A DNA stretch of 64,000 nt from Acidocella sp. (GCA_027308685.1 DAIDEE010000039.1:35126-99125); one strand, 5' to 3'. Shown: positions 50,248 to 59,396, counted from the first letter of the stretch. A program made the numbers and translations. The notes: generated by a model not told the origin, from the sequence alone.

Positions 50248-50281
50248 GGAGGTTGCCAGAGTCGACACTCTGGTAACCTCC
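50248..50281 (+). other. Intercistronic hairpin between pufA and pufL
   Basis: GGAGGTT-G-CCAGAGT pairs with ACTCTGG-T-AACCTCC around a CGAC loop, giving a 15-pair stem with a single G-U. In Rhodobacter a similarly placed hairpin slows 3' decay and raises the ratio of LH1 to reaction-centre mRNA. There is no T-run, so it is more likely a stability element than a terminator. Confidence 0.75.
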
Positions 50282-50328
50282 GCATTTAATAATTTCATTG
50301 TCTAAGCCTACGAAGAGGGGATATTCAG

Positions 50329-51162
50329 ATGGCGATGTTGACCTTCGAGAAAAAATATCGTGTGCCAGGCGGCACACTTTTGGGAGGCGACCTGTTCGAC
50401 TATTGGGTGGGCCCCTTTTACGTTGGTTTTTTTGGTATCACGGCGGCATTCTTTTCTATCCTAGGTACCGCGCTCATCATCTATGGGGCATCCCAAGGAA
50501 CGACCTGGAATATATGGCAGATAAATATTGTGCCGCCGGACGTATCATACGGACTAGGATTCGCACCTATGGCCAAAGGCGGACTTTGGCAGGTCATCAC
50601 CATATGTGCACTCGGCGCTTTCGTATCGTGGGCGCTGAGAGAAGTCGAGATATCACGTAAACTTGGCATCGGCCTGCATGTGCCTTTTGCCTTTAGTTTT
50701 GCTATTTTTGCATATTTTAGCCTGGAAGTAATTCGGCCAATCCTCATGGGAGCCTGGGGGGTTGCTTTCCCTTATGGCATCATGAGCCATCTCGATTGGG
50801 TTTCAAATACCGGCTATCAGTACCTTAATTTCGAATATAATCCAGCGCATATGATCGCGGTGACGTTGTTTTTTACCACAACGTTTGCTTTAGCACTGCA
50901 CGGCTCATTGGTACTCTCGGCGCTGAACCCTGCGCAGGGTGAGGAAGTAAAAACGGCCGAGCATGAAGATACGTTTTTTCGCGACTTCATCGGCTATTCC
51001 ATTGGCACTCTGGGTATTCATAGGTTGGGTTTGTTTTTGGCACTGGCAGCGGTTTTTTTCAGTGCCGTATGCATCATCATCAGCGGGCCGTTCTGGACAG
51101 CCGGCTGGCCGGAGTGGTGGAGTTGGTGGCTGAATATGCCGATATGGTCTGGTGTGCATTAA
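50329..51162 (+). CDS. pufL: Photosynthetic reaction centre L subunit with Glu at position L168
   Basis: The 277-residue L subunit matches the family from [18 protein letters not shown] to the C-terminus, with the special-pair and accessory pigment His in [10 protein letters not shown] (L153) and NPAHM (L173), counted without the initiator Met. The segment [11 protein letters not shown] has Glu where Rhodobacter has His L168 (NFHYNP). GAA is at 50833-50835. Glu at this position is the reported signature of the Zn-bacteriochlorophyll reaction centre of Acidiphilium. All other core ligands look normal. Confidence 0.97.
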   Translation: MAMLTFEKKYRVPGGTLLGGDLFDYWVGPFYVGFFGITAAFFSILGTALIIYGASQGTTWNIWQINIVPPDVSYGLGFAPMAKGGLWQVITICALGAFVSWALREVEISRKLGIGLHVPFAFSFAIFAYFSLEVIRPILMGAWGVAFPYGIMSHLDWVSNTGYQYLNFEYNPAHMIAVTLFFTTTFALALHGSLVLSALNPAQGEEVKTAEHEDTFFRDFIGYSIGTLGIHRLGLFLALAAVFFSAVCIIISGPFWTAGWPEWWSWWLNMPIWSGVH

Positions 51163-51215
51163 CGTCTGCATTGGTAAATTCTTTGCTTCGCCAATAGGGA
51201 GGAGAAGTCGTTCAA

Positions 51216-52193
51216 ATGAGCGAATATCAAAATATCTTCACACGCGTACAAATCCGTGGGCCACTCCACGCCGGGCCGCCGGTTACCGGCAGCATCTTCC
51301 AGCGTGAAGGCAAACCATTTTACAGTTACCTCATGGGCATTATTGGTAATGCTCAGGTTGGGCCGCTGTATCTCGGCTCACTGGGGGTTGCATCACTTAT
51401 TTCTGGGTTTATTGCCATTGAGATTATTGGGCTAAATATGTGGGCCTCAGTTGGCTGGAATCCGATTTTATTTATTCGTGATCTTCCCTGGTTGGCGCTG
51501 GAACCTCCGGCACCTGCGTATGGCTTAAGAATCCCACCGCTTAACCAGGGTGGCTGGTGGTTGATGGCCGGATTCTTCCTCACTGCCGCAATGGTGTTGT
51601 GGTTCTTCAGAATGTATCGCCGGGCTCGCCAGCTTGGGCTTGGTACCCATATGGCATGGGCCTGGGGCGCCGCTATCTGGTTGTATTTTGTCCTTGGCTT
51701 CTTGCGCCCGCTTTTGATGGGAAGTTGGGGTGAAGCCCCACCGTTTGGAATTTTCCCGCATCTGGATTGGACCGTTTCATTCTCGCTACGCTACGGAAAC
51801 CTCTATTACGACCCCTTCCACATGCTCTCCATCGTGTTCCTGTATGGTTCGGTGTTGCTGTTCGCCATGCACGCCGCCACCATTCTGGCTGTCAGCAGGT
51901 TTGGGGGTGAAAAGGAGGTTGAACAATCGGTCGACCGTGGCACCGCATCCGAGCGGGCTGCGCTGTTCTGGCGCTGGACCATGGGCTTCAACGCCACCAT
52001 GGAATCAATCCATCGCTGGGCTTGGTGGTTTGCGGTTCTCACGCCCCTCACCGGTGGCATCGGGATACTGCTTACCGGAACCGTAACCGATAACTGGTTC
52101 CTGTGGGCGGTAAAACACGGCGTGGCGCCGCACTACGCGCCTATTTTTAGTCACGCCGTTGACCCGGCAACCTTGCAGGGAGGCAAGCCATGA
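51216..52193 (+). CDS. pufM: Photosynthetic reaction centre M subunit
   Basis: The 325-residue M subunit has the pigment His in FPHLDW and the special-pair His in [10 protein letters not shown], with the iron ligands HAATI and HRWAWWF. GGGAGGAG precedes the ATG. Its last four bases overlap pufC. The C-terminal extension beyond [10 protein letters not shown] is typical of species with a PufC cytochrome. Confidence 0.97.
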   Translation: MSEYQNIFTRVQIRGPLHAGPPVTGSIFQREGKPFYSYLMGIIGNAQVGPLYLGSLGVASLISGFIAIEIIGLNMWASVGWNPILFIRDLPWLALEPPAPAYGLRIPPLNQGGWWLMAGFFLTAAMVLWFFRMYRRARQLGLGTHMAWAWGAAIWLYFVLGFLRPLLMGSWGEAPPFGIFPHLDWTVSFSLRYGNLYYDPFHMLSIVFLYGSVLLFAMHAATILAVSRFGGEKEVEQSVDRGTASERAALFWRWTMGFNATMESIHRWAWWFAVLTPLTGGIGILLTGTVTDNWFLWAVKHGVAPHYAPIFSHAVDPATLQGGKP

Positions 52194-53287
52194 GAACCGC
52201 TCTGTCAGGCGTCGCATTGCTTGGTGCCTTTGCTATTTCACTCGTTGCCGTTCTCACCTTTACACGCCCACCGATTAACATTGTTGCCACCGGTAATCCC
52301 GGAACCGGCATGCAACTCAATTATGTTCCTAAGCAGGTAGCCGCGGCTCTGGCGATCAATCACGCTCCCGCGGCACTACCCCCGATTGATGCTGGGCCAC
52401 CGGCCAGTACCGTATATAAAAATGTGCAGGTGCTGGGGAATGTCAGTAGTGGTGCGTTTACGCGGCTGATGGTTTCCATGACCAATTGGGTGGCGCCGCA
52501 ACAAGGCTGCAACTATTGCCATGTCGCTGGCAATTTCGCCTCTGATTCAAAATATACCAAGGTCATCGCGCGCCGGATGCTGCAGATGACAATTGCCGTG
52601 AACACCAAATATACCAATCATGTCGGTAATGTTGGTGTTACTTGTTACACCTGCCATCGTGGTGCGCCGCTGCCATCGCAGGTCTGGTTTACGGGCATTA
52701 CACCTGGTTCGGGTGCCGGGCTGTTGGAGACCAATATGGGCAAAAACCTGCCTGCGCTGGCAATCAATAACTCCTCGCTTCCGTCCGACCCCTTCACGCC
52801 ATTTTTGTTGAATCATGAAAAAATTCGTGACCAGGGCACGACCGCATTACCGAGTGGCAACACCCAGTCGATCAAACAGACCGACTGGACCTATGCGCTC
52901 ATGATGCATTATTCGCAGGCGCTCGGTGTAAACTGCGCTTTCTGTCACAACAGCCAGGCCTTCAGTGATTGGAGCGAGAGCACGCCACAACGCCTCACCG
53001 CATTCTATGCGGAGGCAATGCTGCGCGATTTGAATGCCAACTATATGGTGCCGTTGACCAGCATTTTCCCGGCCAACCAGCGCGGGCCCACGGGCGATGT
53101 AGCGAAGATCAATTGCGCGACTTGCCATCAGGGCGTTTACAAACCGCTGTTTGGCGCCGCCATGGCCGCCCAGTTCCCGCCACTCCTCGGGGTTGGCGCC
53201 ACGGCTACGGCTGCCGCAACGCCTATGGTAATGCCGTCCACAATGCCTATGTCTTCGTCTTCAACAACGGACGGTGCAAAACCCTGA
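52190..53287 (+). CDS. pufC: Reaction centre tetraheme cytochrome c subunit
   Basis: PufC reduces the oxidised special pair. The 365-residue protein has four c-type heme motifs, CNYCH, CYTCH, CAFCH and CATCH. The N-terminal hydrophobic segment [20 protein letters not shown] has no lipobox Cys, so it is probably held by an uncleaved helix rather than a lipid. The C-terminus carries an Ala/Met/Ser tail. HiPIP encoded in the window is a likely electron donor. Confidence 0.96.
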   Translation: MRTALSGVALLGAFAISLVAVLTFTRPPINIVATGNPGTGMQLNYVPKQVAAALAINHAPAALPPIDAGPPASTVYKNVQVLGNVSSGAFTRLMVSMTNWVAPQQGCNYCHVAGNFASDSKYTKVIARRMLQMTIAVNTKYTNHVGNVGVTCYTCHRGAPLPSQVWFTGITPGSGAGLLETNMGKNLPALAINNSSLPSDPFTPFLLNHEKIRDQGTTALPSGNTQSIKQTDWTYALMMHYSQALGVNCAFCHNSQAFSDWSESTPQRLTAFYAEAMLRDLNANYMVPLTSIFPANQRGPTGDVAKINCATCHQGVYKPLFGAAMAAQFPPLLGVGATATAAATPMVMPSTMPMSSSSTTDGAKP

Positions 53288-53919
53288 ATTTACTCTCACC
53301 ATTGCTCGCCATTGCGCTTGCCGGTTGTTCTGTTGTCGGCATTCGCAGTGGCACAGAGGAGCCACGCTATAAGCTGATCGCAAGTTTTGGTGATATTCAG
53401 ATCAGGCAATATGCCCCACGGCTGGCGGCAACAACGGTGGTGCAAGCCGATGAAATAGCCGCGCGTTCGCAAGGGTTTCGGCGGATTGCCCGGTATATAT
53501 TTGGCGGCAATCAAGCAAATACCTCGATTAGCATGACAGCGCCGGTTGAACAGTCGGTCATGCAACGCTCGAAAATAGCCATGACGGCACCTGTTTCCCA
53601 GACCCAAACAAGTCCGGGTCAGTGGACGATTAGTTTTTTTATGCCTGCTGATTATACGCTGGCCAGTCTGCCCAAACCGCTCGACCCTGCGGTGGTGATT
53701 GTTGAAGTGCCGGCCGAAATCTACGCGGTCTACCGCTTCTCGGGCGTACCAAGTGTGGGGCCAGTTAAAGACGCCCACGCCAAGTTGTTGGCCGGCTTGT
53801 CCGGCTCTAACTGGCGGCCAAGCGGCGACATTGTCGATTGGTTTTACGACCCACCCTGGACAATTCCCTTTGTGCGCCGTAACGAAACGGCTGTGCCTGT
53901 GACCCAAACCGCACCGTGA
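53284..53919 (+). CDS. SOUL heme-binding family lipoprotein at the end of the puf operon
   Basis: The frame encodes a lipoprotein signal ending ALAGC and a SOUL domain with YKLIASFGDIQIRQYAPRLAA, the SMTAPVEQ and AMTAPVSQ repeats, and FMPADYTLASLPKPLD. SOUL proteins bind heme or tetrapyrroles. In this frame there is no ATG or GTG near the signal. The best start is CTG at 53284, which overlaps the pufC stop as CTGA and gives a normal 15-residue signal ([14 protein letters not shown]). A TTG at 53302 would leave too short a signal. A periplasm-facing heme protein may serve PufC maturation or pigment handling. Confidence 0.8.
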   Translation: MNLLSPLLAIALAGCSVVGIRSGTEEPRYKLIASFGDIQIRQYAPRLAATTVVQADEIAARSQGFRRIARYIFGGNQANTSISMTAPVEQSVMQRSKIAMTAPVSQTQTSPGQWTISFFMPADYTLASLPKPLDPAVVIVEVPAEIYAVYRFSGVPSVGPVKDAHAKLLAGLSGSNWRPSGDIVDWFYDPPWTIPFVRRNETAVPVTQTAP

Positions 53920-54191
53920 TTGCCAGCCTCGTCACATCAGGTGGCATCGTTGTGCCTATCCTAATTCTTACAATATTCGAGGCGGCAGGTTTGGCTCTGC
54001 TCCACCATTTTACCAAACATGGTGTGGCGTGGCAGGATTTTTTGCCAAACCTGCTGGCGGGTGATTTTTTACTGGCGGCGTGGTGGCTTAATGCGAGACA
54101 TGAGGCGTGGCTGTTTACCGCGGCGGCCTTACTGATGTCATTGGTTTGCCATGTGTCTGACCTGGCTCGTCGCTGGCGATCCCGTGCATGA
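53916..54191 (+). CDS. Small three-helix membrane protein, unknown
   Basis: The 91-residue protein starts with GTG overlapping the SOUL gene stop (GTGA). It has predicted helices at about residues 7-30, 42-58 and 66-82, with AWWLNARHEAWLF between. I do not recognise the family. Coupling to the preceding gene places it in the puf transcript. Confidence 0.65.
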   Translation: MIASLVTSGGIVVPILILTIFEAAGLALLHHFTKHGVAWQDFLPNLLAGDFLLAAWWLNARHEAWLFTAAALLMSLVCHVSDLARRWRSRA

Positions 54192-54203
54192 GGATTAAAT
54201 TAT

Positions 54204-54518
54204 ATGGAACAAAGTGAACTTATCGCGTGGTCGGAAAAAAACGGCTGGCAAATTCTGGCTGGTTGCCCGAGCCTCACCAAGCCGTCGTCTCCCAAGGAAG
54301 CGATCGTGCGGATTGTTATGAAGGCTACCGTCGCCAGCCTGGAAGTAAAAAAACCTGCTGGAAAATGGGAAAAAATTGCGAGCGCCAAATATGGCGACAT
54401 AAAAATGAGCGATGAGAGCGACTGGCCCGTAGGGTTGGGTTTCGAGAAGATTCCCAGTTTTTCGATGCTGATGCGCGAAAATAAAGACCGGCAGGTGTTC
54501 GCCAAATTTAGCCGGTGA
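54204..54518 (+). CDS. Uncharacterised soluble protein of 104 residues
   Basis: The protein begins MEQSELIAWSEKNGWQILAG and ends ENKDRQVFAKFSR, with no signal or membrane segment. GAGG precedes the ATG, and the stop is at the start of a strong hairpin. I cannot assign a family. It appears to be the last gene of the puf transcript. Confidence 0.65.
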   Translation: MEQSELIAWSEKNGWQILAGCPSLTKPSSPKEAIVRIVMKATVASLEVKKPAGKWEKIASAKYGDIKMSDESDWPVGLGFEKIPSFSMLMRENKDRQVFAKFSR

Positions 54519-54551
54519 TGGCCGCCACCCGTTGTTACGGGCAGCGGCCAT
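54518..54551. terminator. Hairpin terminator after the puf transcript
   Basis: ATGGCCGC pairs with GCGGCCAT, and inside it CCCGT pairs with ACGGG around a TGTT loop. The plus strand continues AGTTTTGTC and then a run of six T. It lies between convergent genes, so it may stop both. Confidence 0.75.
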
Positions 54552-54558
54552 AGTTTTG

Positions 54559-55131
54559 TCAGGCTTTTTTATGCGAAGCAACAAACTTCGCGACGCGTTC
54601 GCCAAAGGTTTCAGCGGTCAACAAATCACCGTCAAACATTTCAGCGGGTGAGGAATCCGAAGGAGATTGCGCCAGGGCCCCAGTGAATCCGCCGACATAA
54701 TTAAGAGAGTCGCGGGTGGCGGCCTTGTTGTTGGAGGGCATCATGCCGGTGCCTATCCATGCCATGCCATGCTGCATGGAAAGGGTCACAAAATAGGTGA
54801 TGGTGGAGAATTTATCGCCATTCATGGTGGCGGAGTTGGTGAAGCCAGCGGCGAATTTGTCTTTCCAGGCTTGGCCGAACCAGGGCTTCGAGGACGTATC
54901 GGCGAATTTTTTAAACTGCCAGGAGGGGCCGCCCATGTAGGTGGGGGCGCCAAAAATGATGCCGTCGGCTGCGGCTAAAGCCTCCCAGGCTTCGGCTTGA
55001 AGGTCACCGTGCTCATCGATGGTGAGGAAATGCGCGGTGGCGCCGGCTTTGGTCACACCGGTTTGAACATACTCAGCCATCCGCTTGGTGTGGCCGTAGC
55101 CGGAGTGGACGACAATGGCGATGTTGGTCAT
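54559..55131 (-). CDS. Flavodoxin-like NAD(P)H:quinone oxidoreductase (WrbA-like)
   Basis: The 190-residue FMN protein starts MTNIAIVVHSGYGHTKRMAE, with the phosphate-binding loop HSGYGHT, and has the FMN contact GAPTYMGGPSWQFK. WrbA-like enzymes reduce quinones by two electrons. I chose the ATG at 55131, with GGAGA just upstream, rather than an earlier start. It is divergent from the monooxygenase across a long palindrome. Confidence 0.85.
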   Translation of the reverse strand: MTNIAIVVHSGYGHTKRMAEYVQTGVTKAGATAHFLTIDEHGDLQAEAWEALAAADGIIFGAPTYMGGPSWQFKKFADTSSKPWFGQAWKDKFAAGFTNSATMNGDKFSTITYFVTLSMQHGMAWIGTGMMPSNNKAATRDSLNYVGGFTGALAQSPSDSSPAEMFDGDLLTAETFGERVAKFVASHKKA

Positions 55132-55185
55132 GGTATCTCCTGTTGCAAAAGCGGCAATGCACCGCAGATAAAATGCTATATAGAG

Positions 55186-55213
55186 TAAATTCATTCGATG
55201 TCGAATGAATTTA
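55186..55213. promoter_or_regulatory. Perfect 28-base palindrome between divergent genes
   Basis: TAAATTCATTCGA and TCGAATGAATTTA form 13-base arms around a TG centre. It sits 55 bases before the WrbA-like start and 27 bases before the monooxygenase start. The shape is typical of TetR-type operators; no such regulator gene is in view. Confidence 0.65.
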
Positions 55214-55239
55214 TGGCGACGGTCCTGGGAGTTTAACGT

Positions 55240-56715
55240 ATGACGGCGGATATGGTGGATGTGCTGATTGTAGGCACTGGCTTTGCTGGCATGGCAATGG
55301 CCATCAAGCTGCGTGAGGCCGGGTTCGTGGACCTGCTGATGATCGAAAAAGCCGCTGACCTGGGTGGCACCTGGCGAGATAATGTGTATCCGGGCTGCGC
55401 ATGCGATATCCCCTCGCATCTTTATTCATTGTCGTTTGCACCAAAGGCTGACTGGTCGCGGTTGTATCCGCAGCAGCCGGAGATTTACGAATATCTACAA
55501 GCGGTTGCGGACAAGTATGCGTTGCGGCACGCCATCCGGTTTAATACCGCGTTGCTGGAAGCTGCTTGGGATGAGCGCGAATCACGATGGGTGGTGACGA
55601 CCAGTACCGGGCTGATTAAAGCGCGGGTGCTGATCTCGGGCATGGGGGGCCTGCATATCCCGGCATTCCCCAGGTTGGCGGGGTTGGCCCGCTTTGAGGG
55701 GAAAATATTCCACTCGGCGCAGTGGGACCATGATTATGACCTCACTGGAAAAAATGTTGCGGTGGTCGGCACCGGGGCATCAGCCATCCAGTTCGTGCCG
55801 CAAATCGCCCCGCAAGTGGCGCATCTGGCGGTGTTTCAGCGCACCCCGCCCTGGATTGTACCCAAGCCTGACCGCGCGATCGCGGCTTGGGAGAAAAAAT
55901 TTCTGGAGTTTGGGCCGTACCGTCAGGCGTTCCGCAAATTCCTGTTCCTGCTGCATGAATTGCGGGTGCTGGCGTTTCTGGGCAACCAGCAGGCACTGAA
56001 ACTGGCCAGCCATATGGCCGCCAAGCATATGCAGCAGCGAGTACCTGATCCGGTTTTGCGGGGAAAACTCAAACCAAATTATCAGATCGGCTGCAAGCGC
56101 GTAATGATCTCGAATGATTACTACCCGGCATTGTCCCGCCCGAATGTGGATTTGATCACTGATGGTATTGCCGAGGTGCGGGCGCACTCGATTGTCGATG
56201 CCAAGGGTGTGGAACGGCCGGTGGATGCGATCATTCTCGGCACCGGCTTTGAGGTGACCACCGCTTACAAGCATTGGAAAATCACTGGCACCGGCGGGCA
56301 GCAGCTTGGCGCTCTATGGGATAAAACCGGGATGCGGGCGTTCAAAGGTGTGGCGGTGGCGGGGTTCCCGAATTTCTTCATGCTGTTGGGGCCGCATACG
56401 GCGCTTGGGCATAATTCGGTAGTGCTTATGATCGAGGCGCAGGTGCAATATATTGTCGATGCCCTGACAAAATTGCGATCCAAAGGGCTGCCCGCGATGG
56501 CAGTGACACCGCCGGCGCAAGCTGATTTCATCGACGATCTGAAACGCAAACTGGCCGGCACCGTTTGGCAGGATGGCGGCTGCGCCAGTTGGTATAAGGA
56601 CGAGCACGGGTTTGTCTCGACCATCTGGCCTGGCTCGGCGGCCTCCTACCAAAAGGCGATGCGAGCGGCCGATTTGCGCGATTATCAACTATTGGCTACC
56701 GAGACCGCGAATTAA
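55240..56715 (+). CDS. Baeyer-Villiger-type flavin monooxygenase
   Basis: The 491-residue protein has an FAD site GTGFAGMAMAIKLREAG, then DLGGTWRDNVYPGCACD, the Baeyer-Villiger fingerprint FEGKIFHSAQWDHDYD (FxGxxxHxxxWD), and an NADPH site VVGTGASAIQFVPQ. Such enzymes convert ketones or fatty carbonyls to esters. The substrate is unknown. The palindrome upstream suggests control by an effector-sensing repressor. Confidence 0.9.
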   Translation: MTADMVDVLIVGTGFAGMAMAIKLREAGFVDLLMIEKAADLGGTWRDNVYPGCACDIPSHLYSLSFAPKADWSRLYPQQPEIYEYLQAVADKYALRHAIRFNTALLEAAWDERESRWVVTTSTGLIKARVLISGMGGLHIPAFPRLAGLARFEGKIFHSAQWDHDYDLTGKNVAVVGTGASAIQFVPQIAPQVAHLAVFQRTPPWIVPKPDRAIAAWEKKFLEFGPYRQAFRKFLFLLHELRVLAFLGNQQALKLASHMAAKHMQQRVPDPVLRGKLKPNYQIGCKRVMISNDYYPALSRPNVDLITDGIAEVRAHSIVDAKGVERPVDAIILGTGFEVTTAYKHWKITGTGGQQLGALWDKTGMRAFKGVAVAGFPNFFMLLGPHTALGHNSVVLMIEAQVQYIVDALTKLRSKGLPAMAVTPPAQADFIDDLKRKLAGTVWQDGGCASWYKDEHGFVSTIWPGSAASYQKAMRAADLRDYQLLATETAN

Positions 56716-56735
56716 CCACTTAAGGGAGTAAACAT

Positions 56736-57101
56736 ATGGCCGACGCAGATATCATGACCATGACCACTGGCTTACAGTACCAGGATCATGTGGTGGGCAC
56801 AGGCGAGATGCCGAAGAAAGGCCAGATGGTGACGGTACATTACACCGGATGGCTGTATCAGGATGGTGTGAAGGGTAAGAAGTTTGATTCCTCCAAGGAC
56901 CGTGGCCAGCCATTCACCTTCAAGCTGGGCGTGCAGCAGGTTATTTCCGGCTGGGATCTGGGCGTTGCCACCATGCAGGCCGGCGGCTCGCGCACGTTGA
57001 TTTTGGCGCCGGAGCATGGCTACGGCAGCCGCGGCGCCGGTGGCGTTATCCCGCCGGGCGCGACGCTGATGTTCGATGTGGATTTGATCAGCTTCGCGTA
57101 A
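56736..57101 (+). CDS. FKBP-type peptidyl-prolyl cis-trans isomerase
   Basis: The 121-residue protein is a single FKBP domain: VTVHYTGWLYQDG, FDSSKDRGQPFTFKLGVQQVISGWDLG and YGSRGAGGVIPPGATLMFDVDLI. No signal peptide is seen, so it should be cytoplasmic. It follows the monooxygenase by 20 bases and converges on the flavodoxin gene. Confidence 0.93.
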   Translation: MADADIMTMTTGLQYQDHVVGTGEMPKKGQMVTVHYTGWLYQDGVKGKKFDSSKDRGQPFTFKLGVQQVISGWDLGVATMQAGGSRTLILAPEHGYGSRGAGGVIPPGATLMFDVDLISFA

Positions 57102-57596
57102 TCAGAAGACACCGAGTGCGAGGCCGGTTGCCATGGCGGCACCCAGAGCCTCGCATTGGGAAAGATCATATTGCTTGATGGTCTTGGCGGTCAAAATCGC
57201 TTCCGGGGTTTGCGCGTGGGTGCAAACTATAATCGGCTCAGCAATTTGTTTTAAGCGCCAGCCGGTGGCGATCCGGGTGATCTGGCGGGCGGCGTTGCTG
57301 CCATCGCTGCCAGCACAAATAAGCATCGCGTAGGGGCGGCCATTCAGGCGCTCCAGGCAGGGGTAATAACAGCGGTCGAAAAAATCCTTCATCATGCCGG
57401 AGATGGCCGCGAGGTTTTCTGGGGTCGCGAAGATGTAGCCATCGGCTGCCAGAACATCTTCCGGCCCGGCATCCTCGGCAATCAGCAAACGGGTGATAAC
57501 CCCAGTCTCGGCGCTAGCCCCCCGGACGGCAGCCGTCGCCATTTGGGCAGTACCACCGGTGGTCGAGTGATAGATGACGAGGAGCGTTTTGCTCAG
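57102..57596 (-). CDS. Flavodoxin-like protein, probable CTG start
   Basis: The frame encodes LLVIYHSTTGGTAQMA, an FMN phosphate loop, and later YIFATPENLAAISGMMKDFFDR and AMLICAGSDGSNAARQ, so it is a flavodoxin/NADPH-dependent FMN reductase relative. The first ATG (57542) would delete the phosphate loop. The only suitable codon between the upstream in-frame stop and that ATG is CTG at 57596, which overlaps the stop of the preceding gene as CTGA. With it the protein is 164 residues. Confidence 0.78.
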   Translation of the reverse strand: MSKTLLVIYHSTTGGTAQMATAAVRGASAETGVITRLLIAEDAGPEDVLAADGYIFATPENLAAISGMMKDFFDRCYYPCLERLNGRPYAMLICAGSDGSNAARQITRIATGWRLKQIAEPIIVCTHAQTPEAILTAKTIKQYDLSQCEALGAAMATGLALGVF

Positions 57597-58468
57597 CGTG
57601 TCGGCTTTGGCGGGGTGGTGGCGTAATCATAGAAGCCTTTGCCGGATTTGCGGCCCAGCCACCCGGCTTCAACATATTTCACCAGCAGAGGTGAAGGCCG
57701 GTATTTGTCCTCGCCCAAACCGGCGTGCAGCACGCGCATCACCGAAAGCAGCGTGTCTAGCCCCACAAAATCCGCCAATTCCAGTGGGCCCATCGGGTGA
57801 TTGGCGCCCAGTTTCATCCCGGCATCGATGGAGGTGATGGTGCCGACACCTTCAGCCAGGGCAAAAATTGCCTCGTTGATCATCGGGCATAAAATACGGT
57901 TAACGATGAAGCCGGGAGAGTCTTCTGCTGTGGCAACAATCTTACCAAGTTTTTCGGCCAGCACGAAAACCGTTTTATAGGTGTCCTCATCCGTTGCGAT
58001 GCCGCGGATAATCTCCACCAGCTTCATCATCGGCACCGGATTGAAAAAATGCATCCCGATGAATTTGCCGGGCCGGTCAGTCAGGGCCGCCAGACGGGTG
58101 ATGGAAATTGAGGAGGTATTGGAAGCAATAATGGTTTCCGTGTGTAAGTTTGGGATCAGCGCGGCGTAGATTTTTTGCTTCAGTTCCTCGCGCTCGGGGG
58201 CGGCTTCAATCACGATATCGGCATTGAAAAAGGCGGCATAATCGGTGGTGGTGGTCAGGTGCGTCAACGCCTCGTGCATGTCCTCGGCGGTGATGGTTTG
58301 CTTTTGCACCTGGCGTTCCATGTTTTTGGTCATGGTGGCTACAGCTTTTGGCAAGGCAGCCTGCACCGCGTCCACCAGCACAACCTCATACCCCGCCAGC
58401 AAGGCGGTGTGGGCGATGCCGTTGCCCATCAACCCTGCACCGATGATGCCGATTTTTTTAATGCTCAT
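57593..58468 (-). CDS. 3-hydroxybutyryl-CoA dehydrogenase
   Basis: The 291-residue enzyme has an NAD-binding site GIIGAGLMGNGIAHTALLAGYEV, IIASNTSSISITRLA and the catalytic region GMHFFNPVPMMKLVEIIRG. It interconverts 3-hydroxyacyl-CoA and 3-ketoacyl-CoA. It overlaps etfA by 4 bases, forming an etfBA-hbd operon for fatty acid or polyhydroxybutyrate-related metabolism. Confidence 0.93.
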   Translation of the reverse strand: MSIKKIGIIGAGLMGNGIAHTALLAGYEVVLVDAVQAALPKAVATMTKNMERQVQKQTITAEDMHEALTHLTTTTDYAAFFNADIVIEAAPEREELKQKIYAALIPNLHTETIIASNTSSISITRLAALTDRPGKFIGMHFFNPVPMMKLVEIIRGIATDEDTYKTVFVLAEKLGKIVATAEDSPGFIVNRILCPMINEAIFALAEGVGTITSIDAGMKLGANHPMGPLELADFVGLDTLLSVMRVLHAGLGEDKYRPSPLLVKYVEAGWLGRKSGKGFYDYATTPPKPTR

Positions 58469-59394
58469 AGGGCTTTATCCAATTCCGGCAAAACGGCGAA
58501 CAGATCGCCCACCAACCCATAATCAGCCACCTGGAAGATCGGCGCGTCTTCATCCTTGTTGATGGCCACAATAAACTTACTATCCTTCATGCCGGCCAGA
58601 TGCTGAATGGCACCGGAAATACCAATCGCGATGTAGAGGTCGGGCGCCACCACTTTGCCGGTCTGGCCCACCTGGTAATCGTTCGGCACGAAGCCCGCAT
58701 CCACGGCAGCGCGCGAGGCGCCGACAGCAGCGTGGAGCTTATCTGCTACCGGGTCGATGAGCTTGGTGAAGTTCTCGCCATTCTGCATCCCGCGCCCACC
58801 CGAGACGATAATTTTCGCGGCGGTGAGTTCCGGGCGTTCGGATTTGGAAAGTTCCGAGGATAGGTAGGTTGAGCTGGCGTGGGTGGTATCGCCGCTTACG
58901 GCTTCAATGGTTGCTGAACCGCCGGTCACGGCGGCGGGATCGAAGCTGGCAGCCCGTACCGTGATAATTTTTTTTGTATCCGACGATTTAACTGTCGCCA
59001 GAGCATTGCCTGCGTAAATCGGGCGCACAAAAGTATCGGCGTCGATCACGTCCGAGATGTCGGAAATCGGTTGACAATCCAGCAATGCCGCAATGCGCGG
59101 CATAACATTTTTGCCGGTGGCGGTGGAAGCGCTCAATATATGCGAATAATCAGCGGCTAGCCCTAACACCAACGCTGCCAATGGTTCAGCCAGCGCGTGC
59201 GCATAGGCCGCATTATCGGCCACCAGCACCTTGGTGACACCCGCAATTTTGGCGGCGGCATCAGCGGTGGCGGCAACATGTTCGCCCGCCACCAACACAT
59301 GCACGTCGCCCAGCTTGGTGGCAGCTGCTACTGCCGAGCGAGCTGGCTGTTTGATGCCAGAGGCATCGAAATCGAGAAGTACCAGAGAGGTCAT
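58465..59394 (-). CDS. etfA: Electron transfer flavoprotein alpha subunit
   Basis: The 309-residue protein has the C-terminal FAD-binding domain [59 protein letters not shown]. EtfAB passes electrons from acyl-CoA dehydrogenases to the quinone pool. It follows etfB by two bases. Confidence 0.96.
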   Translation of the reverse strand: MTSLVLLDFDASGIKQPARSAVAAATKLGDVHVLVAGEHVAATADAAAKIAGVTKVLVADNAAYAHALAEPLAALVLGLAADYSHILSASTATGKNVMPRIAALLDCQPISDISDVIDADTFVRPIYAGNALATVKSSDTKKIITVRAASFDPAAVTGGSATIEAVSGDTTHASSTYLSSELSKSERPELTAAKIIVSGGRGMQNGENFTKLIDPVADKLHAAVGASRAAVDAGFVPNDYQVGQTGKVVAPDLYIAIGISGAIQHLAGMKDSKFIVAINKDEDAPIFQVADYGLVGDLFAVLPELDKAL

Positions 59395-59396
59395 GA

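Noticed and set aside
54667..55188. Plus-strand Gly-rich frames opposite the WrbA-like gene
   Set aside because: Shadow frames of the flavodoxin-like gene with no ribosome-binding site or domain.
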